From Atkinsonella hypoxylon (lineage: Eukaryota > Ascomycota > Sordariomycetes > Hypocreales > Clavicipitaceae), in the NCBI GenBank assembly GCA_000729835.1, contig JFHB01000054.1, forward strand, positions 62,001 through 126,000: a DNA stretch of 64,000 nt. Direction: 5' to 3'. The position numbers were made by a program, and so were the translations under genes. The stretch's first letter is position 1. Every line of letters starts with the position of its first letter. This document shows, piece after piece, positions 1 through 11,400 of the stretch. The notes below the pieces were generated by a model. That model saw only the letters and a program-made list of their open reading frames with translations, was not told the DNA's origin and did no database searches.

Positions 1-1620
1 AGGCTGCTCTCGACTTCGTTGATTTCGTCAACGCCTCTCCCACCCGTATGTCGACCTCAATTCGTGTCGAACCAAGTTGTCCCCCAAGCCTTATTTCCTT
101 CACCTGTCACGATCCTCACGCGCAAGCTCCCTTACCGGCGCTACAAGATTCTAATCACAAACGACGCTAACACATTCCCTTGATCAGCTTACCATGTCAC
201 ACGGAGCGCCGCCCATCGGTTCGAAAAAGCCGGCTTCAAGCTGATCAAGGAACGCGACTCCTGGGCCTCGACCCTCAAGCCAGGCGGCAAGTACTACCTC
301 ACCCGCAACGGTTCATCCATCATCGCCTTCACCATCGGGCGCAAATGGCGTCCCGGAAACCCCATCTCCATCGTCGGAGCCCATACCGACTCTTGCTGCT
401 TGCGCTTGAAGCCCGTGTCTAAAGCGACCAACGTCGGCTACCTTCAAGTCGGCGTCGAAGCATATGGTGGAGGCATCTGGCACTCGTGGTTCGACCGCGA
501 TCTCAGCATCGCCGGCAGGGTCCTCGTCACGGAGGGCGACAATTTCGTCCAGAAGCTCATTAAGGTTGAAAAACCCTTGCTGCGCATTCCCACCCTGGCC
601 ATTCACCTCCACCCGCAATCTAGCTTCGATCCCAACAAGGAAACAGAGCTGTTTCCCATCATTGGTCTTGCTGCCGCCGAGTTGAACAAATGCGCCGACG
701 CCGACGCCGACGCCGACGCTGCTGCTGCTGCTCAGGCAGACGAGCACGAGGATTTCAAGCCTCTTGAGAACATGACTGATCGCCATCATCCGGCTGTGCT
801 GGACGTGATTGCCCAAGAGCTGAACGCCAAGGTGGCTGATATTGTCGACTTTGAACTCGTCCTGTACGATACCCAGAAGTCTGTCATCGGTGGCCTCAAG
901 GATGAACTCATCTTCTCACCCCGTCTGGACAATCTGGGCATGACGTACTGCTCCGTCGAAGGCCTTATTTCCTCGGTGCGAGAGAGCAGCTCGCTGAACG
1001 AGGACTCGACCATCCGAATGATTGCCTGCTTCGACCACGAGGAAATCGGATCGACGTCTGCGCAAGGCGCGCATTCCAACCTGCTGCCGTCCGTCATCCG
1101 CCGCTTGGCGTCTCTTCCCAGCAACCGAGATGCACCCAGGGACGGCAGCCATGAGGCCGTCCGCCACGAAGGTGAGGAGTCGACGGCTTACGAACAGACC
1201 TTGGCACGATCCTTCCTCGTGTCAGCAGACATGGCCCACGCCGTCCATCCCAACTACGCCGGGAAGTACGAGTCCTCTCACCAGCCGGCCATGAACAAGG
1301 GCACCGTCATCAAGATCAACGCCAACCAGCGCTACGCCACCAATTCGCCGGGTATTGTCCTCGTTCAAGAATGTGCTCGCCTTGCTGGTGTGCCCCTGCA
1401 GCTGTTCGTCGTGCGTAACGACTCTCCCTGCGGCAGCACAATCGGGCCTGGTTTGGCCGCCAGGCTGGGCATGCGCACTCTGGACCTGGGTAACCCTCAG
1501 CTTAGTATGCACAGCATTCGTGAGACAGGTGGTTCAGCGGATGTGGAATATGCGACCAAGTTGTTTGAGAAGTTCTTTGCCAACTATGGCGCTTTGGAGC
1601 CCAAGATCCTGATCGACTAG
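1..1620 (+). CDS. Aspartyl aminopeptidase, peptidase family M18 (5' end outside window)
   Basis: Zinc metallo-exopeptidase that removes N-terminal Asp/Glu; relatives are cytosolic or vacuolar dodecamers (human DNPEP, yeast Ape4). The visible part has an exon in frame from base 3 to 45, an intron at 46-187, and a long exon 188-1620 ending in TAG. The join restores the family sequence ASPTPYHVTRSAAHRFEKAG. Metal and catalytic signatures are all present: GAHTDS, SPRLDN, DHEEIGS, SADMAHAVHPN and LGNPQLSMHSIRE near the C-terminus. The residue after GAHTDS is Cys, where I recall Pro in animal DNPEP. An Asp-Ala/poly-Ala tract coded by GCCGAC and GCT repeats (about 694-732) is inserted in the middle of the protein and looks lineage-specific. 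Bases 1-2 are AG, so an exon may begin at base 3. The start codon lies upstream of the window. Confidence 0.93.
46..187 (+). other. Intron in the M18 aminopeptidase gene
   Basis: GTATGT donor at 46 and a CAG acceptor ending at 187. Removing it joins C45 to 188 to give a Pro codon and restores the conserved Pro-Tyr-His; reading through would break the frame. Confidence 0.85.
694..732 (+). repeat. Coding microsatellite (GCCGAC)n-(GCT)n
   Basis: About four and a half GCCGAC units followed by four GCT codons, encoding Ala-Asp repeats then an Ala run inside the aminopeptidase. The reading frame is kept. Confidence 0.9.
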
Positions 1621-2255
1621 GGTTTACCCCAGGAGGAGAAAGGAGGTTTTTTTTTTTTTTTTTTTTCTCTCTGAATTGTCGAGATGCAATAAGTAGATAT
1701 GAAGCATGAGACTTGCGAATCGAGCGGAAGGATGCATGGATAAGAGGAGTTGAGGTGTTGATCATGGAATGCGTGCGAAGATGACATGGGTGTAATGAGG
1801 TTCAGATCTAGCAGAGTGCATTAGTCACGATAGAAACCATCTTCCGTAACTTGATCACCATAATCGTTAAAAAACTATCAAGCTACCATTTTCTCAGTTC
1901 GCCCACGTCCAACGTGTATCAAGAGGTATATTGTAACAATTCAAGCCTATACCAACGCCAAGTCCCCGGTCACGAAAACATCAAAAGAACCTTGCCATGC
2001 ACGCCGCCGCCTCAGAACACAGATATCAATAAATAAACCCAAACCTCCAGAGCCAAGTTCATCAATCAGACGCGTTGAGAAAGGAGAAAAAGTGCTAGCC
2101 TGTTCACTTCTAACCCAGACACCAAGCCCAGGACAACGGTCTATGTTTAACGCAAGGCATATGCTCATATATCCTCTATTGCCTTGCTCACGCGACGCGC
2201 TGATAAAGTAATCTTGTGATATAAATGCAGATGACGTGTCTCGTAGCAATTTGGG
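1621..2255. other. Convergent intergenic region with T20 tract
   Basis: Shared 3' region between the aminopeptidase (+) and the Whi5/Nrm1-type gene (-). A run of 20 T at 1647-1666 lies 27 bases past the aminopeptidase stop. I see no gene here. Confidence 0.6.
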
Positions 2256-3221
2256 TTAGGCGGATGAGGATGCCCTCGAAAGACTTAGCAATCCGCTTGC
2301 TGCGCCTCCTTTTTGTGGACTCGTAGTTTTTGATGCCGGATCAGCCATGTTTGTGCTGGAGGTAGAGTAGGATCGTTGACAACTGTGTTGCGAGCTATGG
2401 CTCAAGGCAGTTTGAGATTTGCGGGTAGGCGATTGTAGGAGAACGGATGGTCGTGGTAATGGCTTGTGTTGTAAGTCTGCGAGTGGGACGCCGGTTTGGC
2501 CGGTCCGTAGCTTGTAGCTTGCCAGTCCGAGGCGGAGGCGCAGAATCTCGGCTTTCTAACATCGTTGTAAGACTTGTGTCAGCCATAGCTGAAGCAAGTA
2601 TTGATTTTCTCTGTCCTTCTTCTTTTCCTCGAAGGTTTTTGGAAATTGTGTACCTCTCTTGCCTGTTCGCGCGTCATGCTGCCTCTCTGGCGAGGGACCA
2701 GTAGGGCTGGCGCGTCAGTAACGATAGCACCAACCATGTCTGGTTCCGTGGTGGTCGTGACCCACGAGGCGTCTCCCTCGGCGGCCGAGGTGTCGAAGAT
2801 GGAGGATGTGGATGGCGAGGAGGTCCGCGAGCGCTGGGGGCGGCTGGTGTCCTGGGAACAAGTTCCAACAACCATTGTGTTAGTCGAATGGGAGATGCAT
2901 ACAATGCCGACCTTCTCAACTGGTGATGTTTCCGAAAGAAGCTTTTATGAAGGCTTGGCCACATTGTAGCTATGTGAACAGACATACCTCTTCTAAGCAC
3001 GGCTTTTTGCTGCCAGGCGAGCACGCATCGTCGGCGGACCTCTTGGTGCCATTGACGCTTGCGGGCATGACTCTCTTCAACGGCGACGTGCCGCCAGTTG
3101 AGGAAATGACGGATATGCTTCCGTCTTTGAGCATCCTGGGGGAAGGAAGAGAGGGCTTCGCGTTCGCGTCCAGCGGGGCCAAGGCGGCGCGTTGTTTCGT
3201 AGGCGAGGCGCTGGTGGTCAT
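2256..3221 (-). CDS. Whi5/Nrm1-type G1/S transcriptional repressor
   Basis: Three exons on the minus strand: 3221-2988 (ATG at 3221), 2851-2654 and 2555-2256, giving 243 residues. Introns have GTATGT and GTACAC donors and CTAAC/CTGAC branch points, all phase 0. Exon 3 begins with KAEILRLRLGLASYKLRTGQ, which matches the Whi5 family motif (Pfam Whi5; the GTB motif of Whi5/Nrm1 that docks on SBF/MBF). The rest is low-complexity and rich in Ser, Thr and Pro with several SP/TP sites (for example the SPTKQRAALAPLDAN start), as expected for a CDK-regulated, mostly disordered protein. By family knowledge it represses G1/S genes through SBF/MBF. Whether it acts like Whi5 (early G1) or Nrm1 (feedback) cannot be told from sequence. 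The second donor is the weakest part of the model. Confidence 0.75.
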
Positions 3222-4329
3222 ATTTGTATTTTTGGACCACGAGCCGGATGACACGAGAGTCGGGCTAGGTGTAGAGAGGCAGGAAGGGTGTGTGAGATGC
3301 AATTGCAGAAGAAAGGAAAAGGAGATGAACTTGCAAGCGTGCACACAGCTCGAGAGACTGTAGCACAAGCGCGGGGATCGCGTATAGGAAAGGAGGAGAG
3401 AAGTGGAAAGGAAGGAAAGATGGATGAGGCGAGGTGGACGAGGTCCAAAGTTGTTGTTTGGTATAGCGAGGTCTGGCTTGGTGGATTGGGCCAGACTTGG
3501 AGCGCTGTTAGTTATGTGTTAGTGGCCATCACAGCAGTCAGTCAGTCAGTCAGTCAGTCAGTCAGTCACGTCTGGTTCGCGCGAACCACGACCGGGGTAG
3601 GAGAAGGCGGGTAGCGAGTGGGTAACGCTGGACATAACGCTGGACACAGCACAGCACTGGCCTCCAGGGGTCTCTCGGGTAGGGTCTGGTCTGGCAGCCA
3701 CCAGGCAGGCACATTGCACGGACCACTCCATCTTTGGTACTCACCGTACTCACCTCAGGGCCATCGAATAACTACCATCGCGCGCCAACCTGGTTTCTCG
3801 TGACTTTGACCAACCTGCCATGGATTGTATGACAGTTTGTAACTCTTAGGTAGAGTTCTATCACTATGTTGCACTGTCATACCAGAGTCTTTACTCTTAC
3901 AAGCTGTCACCAGGAACCGGGTTGACGCGCGATGGTAGGTACCTACCTAGGCATGTATCTTTTGGACTCCAACAGAAAAGAAGCAAAGGCTGTGTGCATC
4001 ATGCATGGCACTGCACTGCCTGCCAAAGTACGACAGTATCTCATAGAATACCCCCGGAGACAGAATACATGGCTAATGTCTCATCAGGTACGAAGCAAGA
4101 CTGCATTGCATTACATTACTCTTCCGCCCACTCTTCCCGACGCGGTCTCAAGTCAAGTCCACGACACGCAGAACAGCCGTTGAGTTGCCCCACTGACACG
4201 AGACCAGGCCAGCGCGATAACCAACAACCAACGTAATTAAACGGCACGGCCATTTCACATTTCATTGCCAACATACTTCTCAACACAAAACTCTGTTCCA
4301 TGCATGCCGCACTGTAAAAGGGCCATATA
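3222..4329. other. Intergenic region upstream of the Whi5/Nrm1-type gene
   Basis: Likely promoter and 5' UTR of the minus-strand gene. It holds a (CAGT)n tetranucleotide run at 3535-3568 and a GGTAGGTACCTACCTAGG stretch near 3935. Short open frames here lack family features. Confidence 0.5.
3535..3568. repeat. (CAGT)n microsatellite
   Basis: About eight and a half perfect CAGT units. Confidence 0.9.
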
Positions 4330-4700
4330 ATTTCCATCTCAAACTATTTAGCTTTTGCTGCTTTATAAAGGTCTATAAATTGTAGTAGTTTAATAGTACC
4401 TCTACTAGGTTTACTACCTCCTCTGTATAATGTTGCTAGTATTTAAAGGATTCTACAATAGTAAATAATTCTTAGTTTACTGTACTATAATTACATTTTA
4501 TATCTATAAACTTTGTAAACTAAAAGGCTATAAAGTAATACTGTTTGTTATAGAGTAGCCCAATTAGGCCATAGCGGATGCCTGCGCACTCCATGTGGGG
4601 GTTAGCCCTAATCCTAGTGTGGCCCTTCCAATCGCAACAAAAGGATACGTATTGTACAAGTCGCACGACTCTGTACATACAATTGACATCTATATTACAA

Positions 4701-4721
4701 GACTAGGTCAAAGACCTAGTC
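4701..4721. repeat. Perfect 9-bp inverted repeat
   Basis: GACTAGGTC, three A, then GACCTAGTC. It lies inside the AT-rich island. Confidence 0.9.
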
Positions 4722-5076
4722 CGTTACAATAAGAGTATATAAAGGTACTATAATGCTAGAGTATTAATATATAAATTATGAGTAGAAATTATAGAATCTA
4801 AGGAAGACCTATATCTTATACAAGGTCTTTAGTTCCTTTTACTCTTAAATAATTATAATATAGTAAGCGACTTGCTAGAGACCTTTTCGCTCGCACCACG
4901 ATTCCGGAGCAGCAACACAACTAAAACGCAAATAAGTACAAGAACTAAAATTCTTATACTAAATTACCCCTATCTAGCTATAGTGTATAGTGTTTAGGGC
5001 AGTAAAGAAGCAGTAAAGGAGATCCCTATAAATATTAATAAAGGGGTAAGGGGACTTATTATTGAAATTAATAGGG

Positions 5077-5147
5077 ATTACAGGACTAGATATCTAAGAG
5101 GGTAGTGAAACCTCCTAGATTAGCACCTGTAATTGCTCCTAGCAATT
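5077..5147. repeat. Nested foldbacks in the AT-rich island
   Basis: ATTACAGG (5077-5084) pairs with CCTGTAAT (5126-5133), with an inner TCTAAGAGG/CCTCCTAGA near-match. Directly beside it AATTGCT-CCT-AGCAATT (5131-5147) forms a second perfect 7-bp arm pair. Confidence 0.8.
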
Positions 5148-5150
5148 ATT

Positions 5151-6418
5151 ACGCAGTGGAAGCAGCAGCGGCCTAAATTAAGCTATAGTGTAGGTAGAGA
5201 CTTCGGGGAGGAATGTTTGAGAGGATACTGCAGCGCCAAAGCCTTTCATGTCTGGTCAGTTACACAACTAACTAAAGCTGTGGGATCTGCTCCAAGACAT
5301 CAATTGATAACTCAATAACCGTATTTCCCCGTAATCCAGTCGTCCGAATGCTTCTCTTTGTAACTCGGCATGTCAACTCTCCGCAGATCCAGCCCAACAG
5401 CTTCTGACCTCTTTGTCAAGCTTACTCCTGTCACAATTTCCTGGAACACATCTGGAATCGCGCTTCTCCCACATTACTCATAAAGCAAAGTACATAACGA
5501 GTTTCCATTTTGTTCTGCATCAAACTGTTTTTGACAATACAATTCTCATACTTTTCGTGCAATTAGGCCGTGCAACACTTGAGCGTCAGCGCGCCACCAA
5601 AGATCAAATAAAACTAGTACAATAATGACAGCGGGGATATGGAAAAATAATAAAATAAGGGGGCAGAAACAAGCAGAAAGCGATTGAAACACAGCAACGC
5701 CTCGAAACACCGCAAAGCTCTGCAGCTTCTCAACCTTTTCTTACCAAACATGTGGCTATTTCTGTGGGTATTGCTTGGGTATCTCTTGTACATGTACTCT
5801 CCATATGCTCGCTTCCACGACGGGTATTGTGTTAAATGTCAAGCTAAAATTTTAAGGGAAAGAATACCAAAACAAACATGGAAAAAAGAAAGAAACAAAA
5901 AAAGAAGCAATAATAAAGAATAATAAAGATAACAATTCAAAATGCAATGTTGAAATAACGCAAGCCATCCACATCCTGCGGCAAGATTGCCCAAATCATA
6001 AGACAGCTTCATGCCGCAGACCACATTTTCAGCGGCAAGATATTAAAGGCGGTTTCTCGGTAGAAGTATCAAGCTTCAACTCAACCACTTTCAATACATT
6101 TCGTAGGGGCGTGAGCCCATAGCTCTTTCCAACTTGTTTTAAGCGACGCCATGATATGACCGTTTAACGAAACAAAGACAACGCAAAGTGCACTGTGAGA
6201 TTGAGAAAATGCATTCCTTGGGCCCCAGGTGATCTGATAATCAGCAGGCAGCATCAGCTGTCCGCCATCATGGTAATCACCATTCAGAGTATCATGCCGG
6301 AATTTCGAGAGCGGTTCTCCAGCCTTATCCTATGTCCCGCCAACTTGTGGTTCCGCCAAATTGGGCTTCGCCTTGGCTCAAACATTTCTGTTTGTTCCAT
6401 TCGCGCTCTCGGCAAGTT
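5151..6418. other. Intergenic region downstream of the bZIP gene
   Basis: Moderately AT-rich with an A-rich stretch at 5860-5935. It probably includes the 3' UTR of the bZIP gene. No gene is supported. Confidence 0.4.
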
Positions 6419-8407
6419 TTACCAATGGTGGGATTGAGCAGGCTTATCTCCCATTTTTCTTGGGCCTGTTGCCCAGCCGGTTTCGACCTGTCGCGGTGGT
6501 GCTGGACGCCACTGTCCGGTTCGAAGATCTTGCTCATGGGCTAGCCCCGATCCCGCGTTTTTGACAGGAGGCGGTAGTCCATCCATGGCTCTCAAGGGTG
6601 GCAGTCGGTCTCCACTTCCAGAAGACGCTGCTGATGGAGTCCGTTGTGGGACAGTGCTGTAGGGCTGACCGTGTGGCGAGGCCATACCGCTGGGTGATAT
6701 ACCTGGAACATATCCCGGACCTTTATACTCGGGAGCTTCCTCCGCTTTTGGTCGCTGTAGAGGTCTATCCACCGTTGGATAGTCTCCTGCATAGCCGGGC
6801 GCCGGTGTGGTCGCATGATGCTGTGTCACGGGGCTGTGGTCGGTATTCGAGCCGGTGCTTCGGGTCGGGCTTGGACTTGACGGCCCTACCGCATGTTGGT
6901 GAATACCAGGTGTACAGGCCACTATATCTCTAAGCCGGTTCCTCTCATCGCGATAAAAATCACGTTGGTGTCTCATGTGTTCTAGTTCCTCAGCTATTTG
7001 TTGCCTTTCCTCCTTGAGATCCTGTAGCTGCCTCATATTTTCTTCTTGAATCGTCTTCTTTTTCCGCCGATGTCTAGTTGACGCTTTGGCATTCCTCTGA
7101 CGTTTTTCATCCGCTTTACGAGAGGCTTGCGAATAGTCGACCTGAACTGGTATAGGGGTATCACTCCCTGGCAGCGTCATGAACGCCTGCTGGCCTTCAA
7201 TACCACCTGAAGCTCCAATCACTGACCTCCTCATTACCTCGGTCCAAGCAGACGGGCCTTGCAACGGCGGTCGACCCACCGATGGAAGGTGTGATGATGA
7301 TGGCCCAGGTTGGAACTGAGCATAAATCTCGGGGCGGGCTACAGGAATGTTTCGAGAAGATCCTGGTAGCTGAGGCACATGTGCAGCATCAATGGGTCTC
7401 GTGCTCTGTTGTGAAAGAGCCCTGGGCGGTGGTGTCGACGCCTGGGATCTGGCAGCGAGAACAGCACTTTGACTCTGATGATGAAGACTGGGAAGTTGTC
7501 TGGGGTCTTCGCCGGTTTCAGGTTCGTATGGACGCTTGAGCGGCGTGGCTGGAGGTACGTAGCCCTGGGTTCGTCTATCAAATTCGCGGGATGGGCCGCG
7601 GCGATGTCCAAGGCTTACTGGGCGAGGTGCTTTGGGACTCAGAACCTTCCTTGTTTCGTATATACCCGAAGAAAAGCAACCAAGGGTCGGAGAGTGCTGT
7701 CTTGGCCCTAAGAGACATTGCCCGGAGTTTGGTGTTCCCGGATAAGATGCGGAAGCTGAATGTCCTTGTGCAGGTTGCCGTGACACACCTTGAACAGACA
7801 ATGAAGATGAGCCAGATGCATGACCGGGCCTCTTGCTTGATTCGCTCGTTCTGGGAACATCTTTCAATCGACCTTCAGATGGATTTAGAATGTGCAGCAT
7901 GCCTAAGGACTTGTTAGAGGGCACATTTTGACCAACGCCTGTTCTATCTGCATCTTGTAGGGGTTTCCCCCCATAGCCATCATTGCTACCAATCGAAGGG
8001 CCCGAACGGCGAGCCTCCGATTCTGCTGATCTACCTGGAGATGCCGAGCTTCGACGAGACGCAGGCCGAGACGCAGGTTCTCTCTGTGACATCGAAACCT
8101 GTACCCCTGACCGTTGTTGATCCTTAGGACCAGCACATTGATCTTGTGCCTTCCCTGGCGCCGTCACTTGCGCGAAATCTTGAAATGGCTGTCTTGTTGA
8201 TATATCACCTTCTCCCCAGGATGGAGTAGTCGGAGTTTGTGGAGAATTAGGGGTGGTTCCAGTACTTGAATTGCTTATGGCGTAGCCAGGGCTATCTTGA
8301 GCTGAAGGTGCCCGTTGAGGCAGATGTGTCGTTGAAAACGCCAGGTTGCTGGAAAAGGTATCAGGACCGGCTGGGAATCGCAACCCAAACAGTCCCGATA
8401 CTATCAA
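6419..8407 (-). CDS. bZIP transcription factor (5' end unresolved)
   Basis: One open frame of about 660 codons ends at 6419. A basic-leucine zipper lies at roughly residues 423-495 of this frame (about 6925-7141): DEKRQRNAKASTRHRRKKK is the basic region, followed by a coiled coil with heptad hydrophobics (LQDLKEERQQIAEELEHM). The flanks are Ser/Pro/Gln-rich and look disordered. The frame opens at a TTG codon, not ATG; the first in-frame ATG is at 8092, which would drop about 105 residues of plausible protein (SGLFGLRFPAGPD onward). An ATG at 8472 opens a good-looking N-terminus (MTSQNNRTPEHFPELT) but stops at once, and no GT donor exists to rescue it. The real start is therefore open: a frameshift, an assembly error, or use of 8092. 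Role: sequence-specific regulator, targets unknown. Confidence 0.75.
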   Translation of the reverse strand: MIVSGLFGLRFPAGPDTFSSNLAFSTTHLPQRAPSAQDSPGYAISNSSTGTTPNSPQTPTTPSWGEGDISTRQPFQDFAQVTAPGKAQDQCAGPKDQQRSGVQVSMSQREPASRPASRRSSASPGRSAESEARRSGPSIGSNDGYGGKPLQDADRTGVGQNVPSNKSLGMLHILNPSEGRLKDVPRTSESSKRPGHASGSSSLSVQGVSRQPAQGHSASASYPGTPNSGQCLLGPRQHSPTLGCFSSGIYETRKVLSPKAPRPVSLGHRRGPSREFDRRTQGYVPPATPLKRPYEPETGEDPRQLPSLHHQSQSAVLAARSQASTPPPRALSQQSTRPIDAAHVPQLPGSSRNIPVARPEIYAQFQPGPSSSHLPSVGRPPLQGPSAWTEVMRRSVIGASGGIEGQQAFMTLPGSDTPIPVQVDYSQASRKADEKRQRNAKASTRHRRKKKTIQEENMRQLQDLKEERQQIAEELEHMRHQRDFYRDERNRLRDIVACTPGIHQHAVGPSSPSPTRSTGSNTDHSPVTQHHATTPAPGYAGDYPTVDRPLQRPKAEEAPEYKGPGYVPGISPSGMASPHGQPYSTVPQRTPSAASSGSGDRLPPLRAMDGLPPPVKNAGSGLAHEQDLRTGQWRPAPPRQVETGWATGPRKMGDKPAQSHHW

Positions 8408-8472
8408 TGCGAAACGCAGACTTATGTAAGCTCAGGGAAGTGTTCTGGTGTTCTGTTGTTTTGACTCGTCAT

Positions 8473-11400
8473 CAATCGATCATCCCGGATGATCTTACAG
8501 CTGCGACAAGTCAGTATTAGAAGGCGAATAGGCGCGAATCAAAGATGCAGCTGATTCCAGTATCGCTAGGGATGGGACGTACCCAGTTAAGTAAGGTTGG
8601 GCAGCTGGTGGGGTGGTGAGGAGCAACGTAAACGTTTCCCAGATCCGACCTATCCCGCTCACAGACAAAATTTATCGTGATCTTTCCACAATCATAGCTT
8701 GTCGAGTGTGTCGCTTCGGATTCTCATCCGATGAATTTGAGGATGGAAGTGGGTTGCAACGAGCTTCGGTGACTGTAGAGTGCAAGAAAAATCTCGGGCG
8801 CCAATCCTGATGTACGGTACCACGTATGATTTTAATGGGCAGTATCTCAGGTAGCCGTGTTAAAATTCAATGTCGAGCTTGAGGTAGTGTCAAGTCGGGG
8901 TTCAGCTGTAGAATCAAAAGGCAACAGTTGCAAGATTCCCAAGAAGCTAGACCAGGTTTCCAACGAGGATGAGGGAAATGCGCTGGGGTGATTTATTAGA
9001 GAAGTATCAATCGCCAACCTCTGCGAGGATAGCCACCCCTTGTAAGCTGTGATTGGTGGTGACGGGGTACAAATGGCGAGAACGTAACAGAAATTGTTTC
9101 TTGAACACAGAGTAAATATTACCAACAAGGATTAGCCACGGCGTAATGGCATGGCAAGTGTAAATGGTTGGACCCAGACAAATCACACGCAATGACGAGT
9201 CGTCCGCTGCCCTCAGCACGGTTGGCAAGCTAGCCGCGACTTGGCTTGCAAAGAGAAAACGAACAGAAAGAGGCGGGAAAGTATGCGGAGAGTATGTGCA
9301 TAAGGGGAAAGAGGAAGATGTGAAGAAGCTGTCACCGGGTTGACATCTGTAGTGGCCACCCTGTCTTTGGTCATTGTCATGGATGTCAACCACAACCTCG
9401 ACATGCAGAACCAGACACCGCAACATGTCCCAAAATAAATACGTTCCCTCAATTTTTTTCCTCTCTCAATATGTACAACGTCTTTCCGCCCCAGCATAGC
9501 ATGAACAGGGGTGCGCACATAGCCAGGCAAGCTCCGCGGTGCTATGGCCACCCCAGCCCAGTAGGACAGGTCTCAATTGATTGGGTGACGGTTGTGAGAT
9601 GGCCCAGGCCAGACTGGGTGCCAAATTTCCTTTGGTCCCCTTGTCGCAAGACAATGAATGTGCAAAAGAGTTATTAGACAGACACTGCATAGGTAAGCCG
9701 TCTGGTTCCTGTTGTCGACGACAATGAGCACGAGGAAGATGCCCACATGATCTGCCCTGGATTACCAGAAGACAGTCCGGAGCTCACATTGATGAAGGCC
9801 ATGCCTCAAACGTGTGATAAAATGCCAGGGATATGCCATTGGCAAAGGCTATGGGGCCGATGTGAAGCAATGGGAAGCATGTCTTTGCAGATAATACGTA
9901 GTGGCGCAGACGGATTCTTTCCCGAGACGTCCACACGGGTCTTTGGGCTGAGGACGAACTGGACGAGGTTGCATGGGATGTAGCAGCTAAGACTCTCAAT
10001 ATGGGAGCGGTCAGCGCGGACGGGTCCGTCCCTATGTAGGCTGGATAAAGCAAGCAAGGTTTCAGGATGGCGGAAAGCCGAAAGGCTTCCGTCATCCAAC
10101 CCCGAGCTGCCTAGGCTCAGCAAACCTTCCAACTAAGTCAAACAGCCAAGAGGACCAGACGCGTGATAGGTTCGTAATGTAGAAGCGCGAAGAGGGTTTC
10201 CAACCTAGCAGTCCATATCACTAGCTCCAGGAGCTTGAGTGGGCCGAGTCTTCAAGCTTCTGTCCTGGATTGAGGCTAGTCCAAGCTACACAGCGCAGTA
10301 GACACGCCACCTGCTCGGAAAAGTCAGACGAACTAAAGGTAATGCCTTGCAGAGAGAGAAACGGCCCTCGAGGGTCAAATGAAGAGAGAGACGCGAGGCC
10401 ACGAAGACGGTCGAGCTTGTTGGCGAGCTGTGATGGCTGTCCCGGTTGCTATCCCTTGCTGCAGCCGACGGGGGATGGGTTTTCGTTTCCAGCATGCTTT
10501 ATTTTGAATGTCACCAAGTCAGAGCACGTACCATCATGCATGGCCCATGAGCAATCAATAACCCGCATGAAACTAGCCAGGGCACTCTCCTAGAGGCGTT
10601 TGCTCTCTCTTTGCCATGCGTCCTAACTAATGGATGTGGATGGACAAAGACGAGACTGCTCGGTGCAGTGATGACACACTGTACTGTATGAATGATTTCG
10701 TCTGATACCACCCCAGCCATTCACGGCCAGCTGCTCCAGACAGACATCCCAACTGGCCCCTTTAGTAGTCCAAATTTTATCTCGGGTTCCGATTGCGGTC
10801 GTCTGCGACTGGGGACAAACAAACCCTTATGCTCCAACCATGATTTGGACATGCCAGATTTTGATTTCTTTCCAGATCGAATAAGGTTAGTCAGAAATGG
10901 CCCATCTTGGTAGCACATCTGATACCTGAGATCCTTCTTCTGGGTGATGATGTCTTGCTTCAAAAGACAGACCGTGGGAAATAGTGGGCGCATGCTTACC
11001 AATACCCTTGTCCTGGGTGTGCTAGCGTCGCGCCTCATCCGTCCATTGGGATACTGCGGACACTCCATCTACCTACTTATCTATGTGACCTGTGTTTTGC
11101 AGCTATTGCCATCATGTCGGCATGATCGGAGCTGCCATCGGTGTCCAATTTGCTGGAAACAGGGACAGCTTTTGTGATCGGCAAGTTGGTTCGAACAGTT
11201 CCTTCTTCTGGCCGGGACCATGGTAGAATACCACGGGGTTGAAGCTGGTTTGGATATTAAGTCTGTGCAAATTGAGAGGGAGCCCAGTCGTGGGGGGCGG
11301 ACAAAGTAATTACCTGGGTGGAACCTGAATGACCGACGAGTGATGAATATGAGCAATCAATGGTGGTAGGAAGGAGGGAAAGTGCAGTTACTGCAGAGCA

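Larger units (their letters stand above)
4330..5150. repeat. AT-rich RIP-like island, degraded repeat relic
   Basis: Base composition changes abruptly to AT-rich with many TpA steps. In the single line 4381-4440 I count 12 TpA, 3 ApT and no CpA, the direction expected after repeat-induced point mutation. No open frame longer than a few dozen codons survives. Several foldbacks are present (4701-4721, 4800-4838, 5077-5133, 5131-5147). A less AT-rich core sits near 4561-4680. It is probably an old transposon or LTR fragment, but I could not recognise the family. Confidence 0.6.
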
